This document shows positions 9,198-20,187 of a stretch of 64,000 bases of DNA, piece after piece. The notes below the pieces were generated by a model. It was not told the origin of the DNA. It made no database searches and worked only from the letters and a program-made list of their open reading frames with translations. The translations under genes and the position numbers were made by a program. The DNA is taken from assembly GCA_963693305.1 (NCBI GenBank), contig OY855914.1, positions 13,138,283 to 13,202,282 on the forward strand. Reading direction: 5' to 3'. This stretch comes from Meandrina meandrites. Its lineage: Eukaryota; Cnidaria; Anthozoa; Scleractinia; Meandrinidae. Each line of letters starts with the position of its first letter. The first letter of the stretch is position 1.

Positions 9198-10802
9198 CTA
9201 TTTTAAAAGAATAGAATATTGTCGGGGTAATGAGCTAGCATTGTTATCCGCCTCAGTTGTCATGGCAGTGTGCCATGACTCGAGAGTTTTTCGCACGCGA
9301 TAATCTCCTTTGTCAATCACTATTGCATTTTCAAAATCAATTTGATGGTCGTTCATCCATGCATGGTTTGCGACGTTCGATCCTTTGTTACAATATTTTA
9401 CGTTTCTGATGTGTTCTTTTTTTCGCATGTGTAGACATCTGCCGGTTTCTCCAATGTAGCTCCAATTGCAGTCATTGCAGGGAATCTTGTAAACCACATT
9501 TGTTTGAAGGTGGCTGGGTGGCCTGAATTTTGGCGAAGGGAATTCCTGATGTAGGGTTCTGTGGGGTCTGGTGACAACTCGGATTCCATTGTTTCGAAGT
9601 AATCTTTGAAGTGGTTCGGTGAGGCCATTGATATGAGGCAGACAAGCCAAGTCAAAACTTGTTTCTGATGGCTCAACCCACTTAAAAAACATACCAACTA
9701 ACTCTTCTGGCGAGGGAATTGTTTCCGTTGCACGTTTTTTCTTAAGGATGTTAGATATGATCGATTGGGGGTAACCATTCGCTTTTAAAGCATCGGAGAC
9801 ATGTTTGACTTCTTTCGATTTTCCATCTGCGGTGCTTGGAAGGTTGCACGCACGGTTTAGAAGAGTGGAAGCTGTGCTGATTTTGTGTTTCTTCTCATGG
9901 TGCGAGTTAAAGTCTAAATACCTGTCTGTGTGTGTTGGTTTCCTATACACTTCGATGGTGATTTTTCCATTGTTCCTACTGACGAGGGTGTCCAGGAAGG
10001 CGATTTGGCCATTGCTTTCAGTTTCGATGGTAAAGGAGATCTTAGGGTCGATGGAATTCAAAGTGTCGTGGAAGGCTGAAATAGCATCTCTCTTGATGAT
10101 GACAAAGCTGTCGTCCACATATCTTTTCCAAACGTTCGGTGGTACCGAGGAATTAATTAGAGCTGAATCTTCAATTACCTCCATGTAGAGGTTAGCTACA
10201 ACAGGGCTAACTGGGCTAGCCATGGCACAACCGTGGATTTGTTTGTAAGTACAATCGTTGTAGACAAAGTAGTTGTTTGAAAGAACAAATTCTAAAAGGG
10301 AGATGACATCATCAGTAGTGAGATTTGTTCTGGAGGCTAACGAAGTGTCGTTATTGAGTTTGTCGCGGATGTAAGTGCAGGCTTTCTGGACGGGAATTGC
10401 TGTAAAAAGGGAGACAACATCAAACGAGAGCATAACTTCATCATCAGAAATTTCCATGTGAGCTACTTCACTGGCAAAGTTCGAAGAGTTGAGGACGGAG
10501 TGGCCGTTACTGTTCTGAATGGGCGAAAGAATATCTGTGAGAAATTTAGAAGTATTGTAGAGGGCAGAGCCGATGCAGGAAACGATTGGACGAAGAGGGT
10601 AGCCAGTTTTATGTTGTTTAATTGAACCACGGATTGCAGGAGGAGCTGCATCAGTTGAACGAAATTTACGATAGGTTGAATCATTGATCTTGTTTTGTTT
10701 CTTGAGGTCAAGAAGCCTGTTGTTTGATTCCCTTTCAACCTTTGAGAACGGTGATTTTTGGACAAGTTGAAAGGTGGAGCGATCGCTAAGTAGAGACTCC
10801 AT
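9198..10802 (-). CDS. PLE 2 reverse transcriptase-GIY-YIG protein, minus copy (5' truncated)
   Basis: 534 intact codons. GSIKQH and YPLRPIVS (about 59-74) precede RT motif A LSFDVVSLF (Asp128), motif B MASPVSPVVANLYME (194-208), YVDD 228-231, FLDTLVS and YRKPTHTDRYL (286-296). The C-terminal nuclease has NVVY 435-438, SYIGETGR 448-455 and a likely catalytic Glu508 in RKTLESWH. Function is RNA-templated DNA synthesis plus target nicking. The N-terminal region with the ADKG motif is missing, because the copy breaks just before the first Met. With no upstream promoter half it is probably not autonomous, though no stop interrupts it. It faces away from its twin. Confidence 0.92.
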   Translation of the reverse strand: MESLLSDRSTFQLVQKSPFSKVERESNNRLLDLKKQNKINDSTYRKFRSTDAAPPAIRGSIKQHKTGYPLRPIVSCIGSALYNTSKFLTDILSPIQNSNGHSVLNSSNFASEVAHMEISDDEVMLSFDVVSLFTAIPVQKACTYIRDKLNNDTSLASRTNLTTDDVISLLEFVLSNNYFVYNDCTYKQIHGCAMASPVSPVVANLYMEVIEDSALINSSVPPNVWKRYVDDSFVIIKRDAISAFHDTLNSIDPKISFTIETESNGQIAFLDTLVSRNNGKITIEVYRKPTHTDRYLDFNSHHEKKHKISTASTLLNRACNLPSTADGKSKEVKHVSDALKANGYPQSIISNILKKKRATETIPSPEELVGMFFKWVEPSETSFDLACLPHINGLTEPLQRLLRNNGIRVVTRPHRTLHQEFPSPKFRPPSHLQTNVVYKIPCNDCNWSYIGETGRCLHMRKKEHIRNVKYCNKGSNVANHAWMNDHQIDFENAIVIDKGDYRVRKTLESWHTAMTTEADNNASSLPRQYSILLK

Positions 10803-10811
10803 TTTGTCATA

Positions 10812-12470
10812 GCTGATAAAGGGAATTGTTTTGTTGTCTTAGACAGAACAGACTACGATGACAAAATGGAGTCTCTACTTAGCGATCGCTCCACCTTTCA
10901 ACTTGTCCAAACATCACCGTTCTCAAAGGTTGAAAGGGAATCAAACAACAGGCTTCTTGACCTCAAGAAACAAAACAAGATCAATGATTCAACCTATCGT
11001 AAATTGCGTTCAACTGATGCAGCTCCTCCTGCAATCCGTGGTTCAATTAAACAACATAAAACTGGCTACCCTCTTCGTCCAATCGTTTCCTGCATCGGCT
11101 CTGCCCTCTACAATACTTCTAAATTTCTCACAGATATTCTTTCGCCCATTCAGAACAGTAACGGCCACTCCGTCCTCAACTCTTCGAACTTTGCCAGTGA
11201 AGTAGCTCACATGGAAATTTCTGATGATGAAGTTATGCTCTCGTTTGATGTTGTCTCCCTTTTTACAGCAATTCCCGTCCAGAAAGCTTGCACTTACATC
11301 CGCGACAAACTCAATAACGACACTTCGTTAGCCTCCAGAACAAATCTCACTACTGATGATGTCATCTCCCTTTTAGAATTTGTTCTTTCAAACAACTACT
11401 TTGTCTACAACGATTGTACTTACAAACAAATCCACGGTTGTGCCATGGCTAGCCCAGTTAGCCCTGTTGTAGCTAACCTCTACATGGAGGTAATTGAAGA
11501 TTCAGCTCTAATTAATTCCTCGGTACCACCGAACGTTTGGAAAAGATATGTGGACGACAGCTTTGTCATCATCAAGAGAGATGCTATTTCAGCCTTCCAC
11601 GACACTTTGAATTCCATCGACCGTAAGATCTCCTTTACCATCGAAACTGAAAGCAATGGCCAAATCGCCTTCCTGGACACCCTCGTCAGCAGGAACAATG
11701 GAAAAATCACCATCGAAGTGTATAGGAAACCAACACACACAGACAGGTATTTAGACTTTAACTCGCACCATGAGAAGAAACACAAAATCAGCACAGCTTC
11801 CACTCTTCTAAACCGTGCGTGCAACCTTCCAAGCACCGCAGATGGAAAATCGAAAGAAGTCAAACATGTCTCCGATGCTTTAAAAGCGAATGGTTACCCC
11901 CAATCGATCATATCTAACATCCTTAAGAAAAAACGTGCAACGGAAACAATTCCCTCGCCAGAAGAGTTAGTTGGTATGTTTTTTAAGTGGGTTGAGCCAT
12001 CAGAAACAAGTTTTGACTTGGCTTGTCTGCCTCATATCAATGGCCTCACCGAACCACTTCAAAGATTACTTCGAAACAATGGAATCCGAGTTGTCACCAG
12101 ACCCCACAGAACCCTACATCAGGAATTCCCTTCGCCAAAATTCAGGCCACCCAGCCACCTTCAAACAAATGTGGTTTACAAGATTCCCTGCAATGACTGC
12201 AATTGGAGCTACATTGGAGAAACCGGCAGATGTCTACACATGCGAAAAAAAGAACACATCAGAAACGTAAAATATTGTAACAAAGGATCGAACGTCGCAA
12301 ACCATGCATGGATGAACGACCATCAAATTGATTTTGAAAATGCAATAGTGATTGACAAAGGAGATTATCGCGTGCGAAAAACTCTCGAGTCATGGCACAC
12401 TGCCATGACAACTGAGGCGGATAACAATGCTAGCTCATTACCCCGACAATATTCTATTCTTTTAAAATAG
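10812..12470 (+). CDS. PLE 2 reverse transcriptase-GIY-YIG protein, plus copy (5' truncated)
   Basis: From the Met at 10866 the product has 534 residues, differing from the minus-strand twin at three positions (Thr for Lys16, Leu for Phe47, Arg for Pro253). The frame is open further upstream to 10812 and reads ADKGNCFVVLDRTDYDD, the conserved ADKG region that precedes the RT core in Penelope proteins. The Met is therefore internal and the true start has been lost. RT motifs and the GIY-YIG nuclease are at the positions given for the twin. The open frame and 99% identity argue for recent insertion. Confidence 0.92.
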   Translation, partial: ADKGNCFVVLDRTDYDDKMESLLSDRSTFQLVQTSPFSKVERESNNRLLDLKKQNKINDSTYRKLRSTDAAPPAIRGSIKQHKTGYPLRPIVSCIGSALYNTSKFLTDILSPIQNSNGHSVLNSSNFASEVAHMEISDDEVMLSFDVVSLFTAIPVQKACTYIRDKLNNDTSLASRTNLTTDDVISLLEFVLSNNYFVYNDCTYKQIHGCAMASPVSPVVANLYMEVIEDSALINSSVPPNVWKRYVDDSFVIIKRDAISAFHDTLNSIDRKISFTIETESNGQIAFLDTLVSRNNGKITIEVYRKPTHTDRYLDFNSHHEKKHKISTASTLLNRACNLPSTADGKSKEVKHVSDALKANGYPQSIISNILKKKRATETIPSPEELVGMFFKWVEPSETSFDLACLPHINGLTEPLQRLLRNNGIRVVTRPHRTLHQEFPSPKFRPPSHLQTNVVYKIPCNDCNWSYIGETGRCLHMRKKEHIRNVKYCNKGSNVANHAWMNDHQIDFENAIVIDKGDYRVRKTLESWHTAMTTEADNNASSLPRQYSILLK

Positions 12471-12710
12471 TTTTTCTTAATTCATCAAATTCTTTTTATT
12501 GCCACCTTATTATGCATTTTATTCTGTCATTTTTCACACATTTTTTAGCCTATATATTTATTCATTCGCGCCATTTTTTATCATTCGTCAAAGGCTGTAG
12601 TTTGGCAGCCGAAGCTCATTTTTACCAAATTTTTAACCAGAGAACGTTTTAATTTTTAATCATCATGAACCCTGGTTACTCTTCTATTTTTAACAATACT
12701 TTAATTAAAA

Positions 12711-13271
12711 AAAAGGTGACGATGTTCTATTTTAGACCCATCGACAGTGATCTACCTATTTTAAAAACTCCAAATATTTGCATTACACTCTAAAAGTCGA
12801 AACGACAAAATGTTATTTCACGTACAAGAAGGCAATTTATAGCTCCTTTGAAGTCGATTTGGGTCTCCACGTGAAGCTTGTACTGCCATTATTTCTGACC
12901 CACTGCTAAACCTGAACTACATTCCTTTCCTTTTGTTCTGGTCGGCAACTTTGACACCTACCAGCAAAAACGTTACAGTAACGGTTTGCAGGAGTGCTGC
13001 TCAATTCTCTAACTACGATGCCTAGCTGTTGGTACTCAATAGTTTTTTATAAAGGCCACTGACTGAAATGAGCTGCGATCGGAATATCCTTCGGAAACGT
13101 ACACAACTCAGTGATCAACATCAAATTTCTCCTCACAATATCAATACTTCATCAAGAGAAAAGGTTATGAGAAATGATATAATGATTACCAAAAGGAAAT
13201 TGCTTTGATCGCTTGAAAACTCTCCCAACTAATTTTGTATGGAGATCAGTCAGGTGAATTTGAATGTAGAT
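12711..13271. other. Noncoding stretch, nothing recognised
   Basis: No gene or repeat boundary could be supported between PLE 2 and the SINE. Confidence 0.4.
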
Positions 13272-13435
13272 ATAGGAAGGAGGTGCGGTAGCCTAATGGT
13301 TAGGGCGCTGGATTCCGGATCGAGCGGTCCGAGTTCGAGCCCTGGCCGGGGCACTGCGCTGACGGTGTCCCCGGGCAAGACACTCTATTCTCTCCACACC
13401 AAAGCGATTTACGAATGAATGGAGACATCAACGAA
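13272..13435 (+). mobile_element. tRNA-derived SINE head
   Basis: The sequence has an RNA polymerase III A box (TAGCCTAATGG, 13291-13301) and a B box (GAGTTCGAGCCC, about 13331-13342) with tRNA-like spacing, then the SINE body GGCAAGACACTCTATTCTCT. It does not form a full cloverleaf and lacks a normal 3' half, so it is a retroposon rather than a tRNA gene. The body stops at about 13420. Confidence 0.8.
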
Positions 13436-13725
13436 ACTGTAGCGGCGAACACTTTTAAAACACCGGAGAAAATAGTTCGGTAGAGCACCGTTTGGCTAGC
13501 GGGAACAGAAACACGTGACGATTTCCTGGTACCGAATGATCTACTTCGCTTGGAGCTTCAACGGACGTCACGGAGGACACAGAACTTGGGTCTAACAGCA
13601 GTTTATTACCCAGCGACATTGACCTTGGGCAAGACACTTTATTCTCATAGTACCTCTCTCAACCCAGGTCTATAAATGGGTACCGGCGAATTTACTGCAT
13701 CTGTGTATCCTTTGCAAAGTTTATG
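13415..13725 (+). repeat. Repeat body and SINE tail, composite
   Basis: Positions 13415-13620 match the headless repeat at 7306-7545. Then GGGCAAGACACTTTATTCTC reappears (13627-13646), nearly repeating 13372-13391, followed by CCCAGGTCTATAAATGGGTA, the usual tail of tRNA-headed SINEs. Either the repeat body landed inside a SINE at this motif, or two SINEs fused there. Confidence 0.6.
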
Positions 13726-14007
13726 TACTTGACACATTTCACATGCTGGGAGAGGGAAGGTAATCAAGTTGAACAGGAAGAAAACAACAACAACAATTTA
13801 CCCGCCCTGACTTAAGATTTCTGAAAACGGATGCATCATATTGCCTTCTCAGATTCATGAAATTCGTAAATTGACTTGTGATTTCATTGTTTGTGGCGAT
13901 CAATTTAGAGAAGTTTTTGTCATTGGTTTCAAAATATCTTCACAGCTGGGTTCTAAATGTTTTTATCTGGATTCAAAATAAAAACTAATAAAATCGCCCT
14001 TGTTTTT

Positions 14008-14638
14008 TTTAAGACGGAATCCACCAGGAAGTCGAGTAATATTTATTTAAGTTGGACAAAAATCGAGTACCAGAATAATTTAAATCCTATTGCGTTATTT
14101 TCTACCCTAAATAAAAGGTAAAGATGTAAGTAATTATTACTGATAACACCAACAACAATTTTTTATCAGAGTCTTAGAAAATGAATTTCAAAGTTCACAA
14201 GGTATAGGCAAATTCTCACGTGCAGCCATTTTGTAAAATCGTCTTTAATAGATTCAGTGGAATTCAGTGAAATTTCAAAATTTGTTTTCGGTGTTTGGTG
14301 TTGTTAGAAAAGATTTCTTTTGATAAGATATTTGAAGCAGTAACACAAAAGTTTGCAATAAGGTGTAAATAATTTTGGTACAACAATTTCTTATCAGAGC
14401 CTGAGAAAATGAAATTTAATGTTCACAAGCTATAGGCAAAAACTCGCGTCTTTTAAGCGATATAGTGGAATTCAGCGGAACTTCGAGATTGGTTTTCGAT
14501 GTTTGGTGTTGTTAGAAAAGATTTCTTTTGATAAGATATTTGAAGCAGTAACACAAAAGCTTGCAATAAGGTGTAAATAATTTTGGTACATAATTTTGTC
14601 CAACAACTACTCGAAGTCCTGGCGGATTCCGTCTTAAA
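14008..14638. mobile_element. TTTAAGACGGAATCC-ended TIR element with internal 208-bp direct repeat
   Basis: 631 bp. The ends TTTAAGACGGAATCCACCAG and its inverse at 14620-14638 pair with few mismatches and continue into GTCGAGTA and TTGGACAAAA. Inside, a block with TTTGGTGTTGTTAGAAAAG, GATATTTGAAGCAGTAACAC and GCAATAAGGTGTAAATAATT occurs twice, 208 bp apart (14292 and 14500). No coding frame. Target duplication not clear. Confidence 0.75.
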
Positions 14639-14900
14639 CTTATTAATCCCTGCTTCTCAATTCGCTAATTCACGCCTGTGAAAGTTTCAATATTATTCTT
14701 TTCAATAACATAGATCCTTTTATTTGTAAGAAATTAAAAGTTTATTTTACTTATTGTATTACGTGTAATATGTAGGGTCAGGAGATGCTTCACAGACCCG
14801 TAGCCAGACTTTTCTGATAACCGAGGCAATTGTGAAACTTCGAAGTTAGGGGGTCAAATGTCGACGTCTAGAAGTTCGGAAATGCTATTTTTAGGTGATA

Positions 14901-14901
<1 letters not shown>

Positions 14902-14957
<56 letters not shown>

Positions 14958-14959
14958 AC
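14902..14959. repeat. (AAAT)n microsatellite
   Basis: About 14 uninterrupted AAAT units. Confidence 0.95.
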
Positions 14960-16248
14960 ACTCTTTTCATATCAATATGAAAAAATAATAATTATTTCAA
15001 GATTTTGGCTGAGTCAAGTGCCTCGGGTTGCCTGCTACGAGCTACGGCCCTGCTTCATCAAGCGAAGGAAACTCCCTTTGAAGAGGGACGGAGGGAGGGA
15101 CGGAGGGAAGTTCAACAAGAAGTACATCTGCACTTTCCGTAAACGGCAGCATTGTTGATTCCTTCTTCGACGAAATTCATGTCAACAATTTGTATTTGGT
15201 TCGATCAAGAGCTTAGTCACAGACTTAGAACCGAATAGACCAGTTTTGAAAGCAAAATAATTAGGAAGACGGTTGTTAGCTTGGGAAAAATAAAGTTTTG
15301 ATTATGTAACTTACTGAGTAAACTTCAGAACTTTTTGGCACCTTGTTCGAGGTTATTCCAAACAAATTCACCATGGCATATGAAGAATAATCGCATTTTA
15401 TCAAAAAAGAAGGCTTCGGAACACCACTTACAACTAAACCGAAACAAGTTCGATTGCAATTTGCAATTTTTTGATTATTTTAAGATGATTATGTCGGATT
15501 AATGAAATCGATTTCAAACATAAGGAATTCCGAGTGCTCCTAGCAGGTGTCAAACTAGTGACTTTCCATTGGTAATTCGCTCTACCACCGAACTTTAGTA
15601 GACCCATGGCGGCTAGGTCATTAAACGAGGTTTATGTGACACACATTCTACATACAGTGGAACCCCGCTTTACGGACACCCGCTTGATACGGACACCCCG
15701 GTATTACGGACAGTTTCGTTGGTCCCGACGAAAACCTCATACATTTTCTCTTAAATTAACCCGCTTCATACGGACACCCGTTAATACGGACAACGGACAC
15801 TTTTCCGTGACCCGAGTGACAAACTCTCATACATTGTCAACCCCGCTTTACGGACACTATTTATCTGTGCACTGTGAATTTTCATTGTCACGATTATTTG
15901 CTAACTTGAAGACATTGGACCCTGGTCAAATAATGACAGAATTCGAAGAGTTACATGTAAAACCATTTTGTTACAAAGAGAAACTTAATAGCGTGACTTC
16001 CGATGTTTGTCCCTTTCAGTTTCTTTGCCTTTTTGCTGCAGCTATCGCTTGTGTCGCAAGCTAAAAGCTTCCGTGCAAAGTAAAGTTACCGACTTTTTCA
16101 AATGGGTTGGTAAAGTTTAAGAACGGTCAGGAGTTTCAGTTACAGAGGAAACTTTATAGAAAACGTTCTGTTGCTGTTGAAATGCGTTTTATTTCTTGTA
16201 TATAGTAAAGTTGCGACATTGTCAAGTAATTCCACTGTTGAGTTTATA

Positions 16249-19200
16249 GCGGAGCTCCCCTGGCGAAGCATCCATACCTATAAAATTGGTAAACCCATCG
16301 AGCCGAGAAAATTTGGTTACGACGCCATGTCCGTCCGTACGTACGCCCGTACGCACGGATTAGGCCTGGGGACGAGTTTGCCTTTGTCCTTGCTTTGGAG
16401 TCCTTCTACGCAAAAAGTGACACAAAAACATATTCGGTTCGTTTAGAGTTGAGTTACCTGTCGTAACAATTTGCGAGAACCCTGCATTACTTCAGAGGCT
16501 TTTTTCTCATGTTATAAAATGATCTGGACATTTCATTTCAACTTAAACGACGCGATTGTATGAAAAGGCGGCAAACCTGTGACACGGGTGGCACCTTGTT
16601 CACTTTTTAAGCTGAATGAAAGAGGCGAACAAAGCTGCTGGAAAACATAGATCTTCGTGAATATTCCTCGCTTTATTTACTCATCAACATCATGGAAACT
16701 TATGCCAAATGATTTAGGGATAGCCTCTTAGCGTGAACATCTGAAATGTTTGCCGACCTGAATATGATATATCGGACAATTAAGTCAAAAACAGCGAGAT
16801 TTGAAGAACTGTCTACGGTTCCTGCGGCTGATTAATTCAGCTGACATTAAGCCGAACTAAAAGTGAGCTCAGAGCTGGTCAAGTTCACCAAGTGATGGAT
16901 AAAAGACTGTTAACAGCTTCACCGAAAGAAAGGAAGAGATTGATCTTCGTTGATAATTCATATAATGTATATTATATGTCGATGGAGTTGGAGTTGGAGT
17001 AAGCTCACATGGAAACTGGCGTGTTCGTTTCCGATATTTAATATGGTGCTGGTTTGAAAGCTTTGCCCTGCAGAATTTACAAGCCTTTTCCAAATATAAG
17101 GTAACAAACGTACTGTTTACCCTTAGCTGAAGTCTGTTTTTATTGTGAGAATCTGTTTATACTTCAGTCATTTATAAACGAATTCGAAGTTGTATCGTTT
17201 TTCAGATCTTTCCGTAGGCTTACAGTAAACTGTAAAAAGCAGCCAAAAATAAATGTCCACACGAAAACCAACAGTAAAAAAGAACCGATCAATTATGTAG
17301 GGTGCGTTTTATGTGCCGGGAAGCTGGTGAAACAGGGAAAGCGGAAATGAGATCTTGTATAGATGAATCGAGCACATGGCTCACAGGGATTTGGAAATTA
17401 AAACGTTTGGCGGAAGGTAACGCAGAATTAAAGTTTTCCACTTGGAATTGCCCTTTAAAGGTTGAGAAAACAAATGTATATGTGCGTCAGTTAATCCATT
17501 TCAAAACTGAAGGAGAAACAATGCAACGATGAACCTCAACGACATGCTCCCAAACAGGGAGATAAGCATGCAAAATTCAAGCTATAAGGGCGTCATGATT
17601 ACGGAATGACAACATCAACTTTCGCCATCAGCGACTTCTTAACAAAAATAGGAAGATACATGCAAATTCTCTTCTGTCATCCGCTGAGCCACTTAGACGG
17701 GAGAGCCATTCCACTGGACCCAGCGAACTGAAGACTTAACAACGTTAAGAGGGTCAAAGTCATGAGTACATTCCCAATGTGGTATACAAATTGAGGACTT
17801 AAAATGCTTAGAAGAACGCTACAAAAGAATGGAAAAAATAAAACAAAAGACGATAAAATCGTTGGAAAGGTGGCTCAGGGGATGACAGTTTTGATGTCAG
17901 TAATCCGACAGGGAATTAGATTCCCCTTCAAAACTGTCATCCTAGAGCGGGAAAAGGGGGAAGATATACGCATAAAACAAGAGATGCGATGAGATGCAGA
18001 CATTAGCAAGCCGAAAACATAAATACACAGTATATACACACATCAGCAAGCCGGAAAACAATATAAACACATCGGCAAGCCAGAAAACAATATAAACACA
18101 TCGGCAAGCCGGAAAACAATATAAACACATCGACAAGCTGAAAAACAATATAAACACATCGGCAAGCCGGAAAACAATATAAACACATCGGCAAGCCGAA
18201 AAACAATATAAACACATCGGCAAGCCGGAAAACAATATAAACACATCGGCAAGCCGAAAAACAATATAAACACATCGGCAAGCCGAAAAACAATATAAAC
18301 ACATCGGCAAGCCGAAAAACAATATAAACACATCGGCAAGCCGGAAAACAATATAAACACATCGGCAAGCCGAAAAACAATATAAACACATCGACAAGCC
18401 GAAAAACAATATAAACACATCGGCAAGCCGGAAAACAATATAAACACATCGGCAAGCCGGAAAACAATATAAACACATCGACAAGCCGAAAAACAAAACA
18501 CATCGGCAAGCCGAAGAACAATATAAACACATCGGCAAGCCGAAAAACAATATAAACACATCGGCAAGCCGGAAAACAATATAAACACATCGGCAAGCCG
18601 GAAAACAATATAAACACATCGGCAAGCCGGAAAAAGGGCGCGAAACAAAAACGTAAACACATGGGAAAGCCGGAAAAAAACAAACACGTTGGCTGGTCAG
18701 AAAATATTTAACGTAAAAGTGAGGTAAAATAACGCCTAAGCAAAAGGAGGGCTTTCCAAAAATACAATAGGACCCGTGCATGAAAGAAAAAATGTAACAA
18801 AGGAGCGATGTATTGTAAATAGTATGTGCCGTATTATTATTATTTTGTAAGCAGAGCCTTTTTTTTGTTTGTGTGTGTGTGTTGCAATATTCACTTGCAT
18901 TGTTTATTTCAGTGAGTGTAAGCTTATGTTAAATCTCGTACGCGTGATTTAAGATTCGTAAACAATTCTTTACGCCGGTTTCGTTGCGTGTTACCTGTGC
19001 CTGGGTGAGTGAGTCCAGACTTTTTCTACCGCACATTTGCTTACCAGAAACGAAGAAAATTCATTTAGTTCTCTACATAAAATTCTCTTAGGTATTAAGC
19101 AACGTGTACGATAAAACAGAATAGTTAATCATGCAACCAAAACAAGACGGCTCAAACTACATTGTTCGCTTGTTAGATGGCTAGCACCACTTCTAAATCA

Positions 19201-19618
19201 CAAACTGCCACAACTCACACAAAAAACGGCTTTAAGATAACTTGCATAACCGGCTCCCAATGAATTTGCCAGGTTTGTTTTGCGGCCGTGTTTTTCTTTG
19301 TTCTGGCGTGAACTCATTTTCTTTAGACGCGTGTTGACTTTTTTTCGCGCTGTATTTTCTTGCCTTGACTGTTTTGAAGTAAATCAAAACAAATTTCCTT
19401 GCCTTCATCGAGGTCCTTTTTAACACTGATTTACTCTATAGGAGGTTTGTTAGTGAAAAGTAAAAGCTGTAAAAGGTTTTTATACTAAAATTTGATATGT
19501 GCGTCTTCGTGCATACGTGGGGAACCCAATAAAGTGCAGGGACATCAAAACACTGTAAATTGAAGCAAAAAATTAATAAATGGGACCTCCGCTTTTAGGC
19601 CTGCCTAAATCTACATAT
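16249..19618. mobile_element. GCGGAGCTCCC-ended element, copy A
   Basis: It starts GCGGAGCTCCCCTGGCGAAG and ends AATAAATGGGACCTCCGCTT, then the small hairpin TTAGGCCTGCCTAA and ATAT. Copy B (37084-41106) shares long blocks, for example 16491-16720 with 37520-37740 and 18950-19500 with 38380-39560 plus the stretch after 40541. Copy A has about 1.5 kb not in B (17210-18900), which includes the minisatellite. No convincing protein is encoded. Confidence 0.7.
18001..18690. repeat. 29-bp minisatellite, about 21 units
   Basis: The unit is approximately ACACATCGGCAAGCCG then AAAAACAATATAA, period 29 bp, nearly homogeneous between 18040 and 18632 and decayed at both edges. One unit near 18495 lacks 4 bp. 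Variants are mostly GGAAAA versus GAAAAA and GGCAAG versus GACAAG. The repeat has no stop codon in any minus-strand frame, which gives three overlapping long open frames. These are a by-product of the repeat. Confidence 0.95.
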
Positions 19619-20187
19619 TTAAAGTTTAGTTCGAGTGCATGACTAGATCGTAAGGTTTCGTAAAAACTATTAATTTTAGTCAGAGAGTTCATAGTTTTTA
19701 TCTGTTAAAGTTACAGTACAATTTAACAACGTTTTGTTGCGGTAAAAACGTTTGCCTTCGTCTTTGCGTCGAGAAAACATGTATCCGTGACTTTATTTCT
19801 GAGACCCCGCTTAATACGGACACCCCGTTAATACGGACAATTTGGCCTGTCCCCTTGCTGTCCGTATTAACGGGGTTCCACTGTACTGCTAGAATTTGAA
19901 TGCCGATGTGAAGCCGTTTTGCGCGATGATAATCGGAAGATCATAGGTGCAACTCCTGTTGGGAACACTCGGAATTTCTTTTTCCGAGTATGCCTGTGGA
20001 ATTTACTGAAAAAAAAAATCATCTTTCACTTCAATTACCAGGCTAAAAATATACCATCCTCATGTCCATCAAATTGATTTTTAATTTAAAAGTTTTCCTA
20101 TTCAAAAACGCAATTTAATGTGGCTTATGTCTGTTGTGACAAGTCCTGCGCCTTTCGCATTGCTTTTGTATTACATTTTGCGTTATA

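Larger units (their letters stand above)
9018..12710. mobile_element. Penelope-like element 2, giant head-to-head palindrome with 19-bp TSD
   Basis: Sequence 9031-10811 is the reverse complement of 10857-12636 with only scattered differences; three of 534 residues differ between the two proteins. The junction lies at about 10811. The 45-bp spacer 10812-10856 is extra 5' coding sequence of the plus copy only. AACAATACTTTAGTTAAAA at 9018-9036 recurs with one change at 12692-12710, a likely target duplication. The plus copy carries about 55 bp more 3' end (12637-12691). The pair is a single young insertion. Its 3' UTR keeps a GGCTG/CAGCC hairpin followed by GAA(A), but the CTGATGA half of a hammerhead is not recognisable. 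Confidence 0.9.
15655..19883. mobile_element. CAGTGGAACCCCG-ended MITE expanded by a nested element
   Basis: Ends CAGTGGAACCCCG...ACGGACA are inverted at 15655 and 19883, each flanked by TA (15653-15654, 19884-19885). The matching place in X2 (near 21612) reads ATTCTGCATACTGCTAG with a single TA and no insert, an empty site. Removing the nested 16249-19618 block leaves about 0.86 kb, close to the 884-bp related element at 5173. TACGGACACCCCG-type motifs repeat near both ends. No transposase. Confidence 0.85.

Noticed and set aside
9398..12270. 99-, 115- and 127-codon frames inside PLE 2
   Set aside because: Out-of-frame or antisense shadows of the 534-codon proteins, mirrored by the palindrome.
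12560..12636. Hammerhead at the PLE 2 3' end
   Set aside because: The GGCTG/CAGCC hairpin and GAA(A) survive but the CTGATGA side reads TCGT.AAA, so the core is missing.
13272..13345. Functional tRNA gene
   Set aside because: A and B boxes are present but the 3' half and acceptor stem do not fit a cloverleaf, and a SINE body follows.
18001..18690. CRISPR array
   Set aside because: Repeats are head to tail with no unique spacers, and the surrounding DNA is eukaryotic.
17942..18781. Long minus-strand frames (279, 226 and 214 codons) of repeating CRCVYIVFRLADVF-type sequence
   Set aside because: All three minus frames are open at once because the 29-bp unit lacks stops. The protein repeat is a shadow of the minisatellite, with no start context, signal or family.
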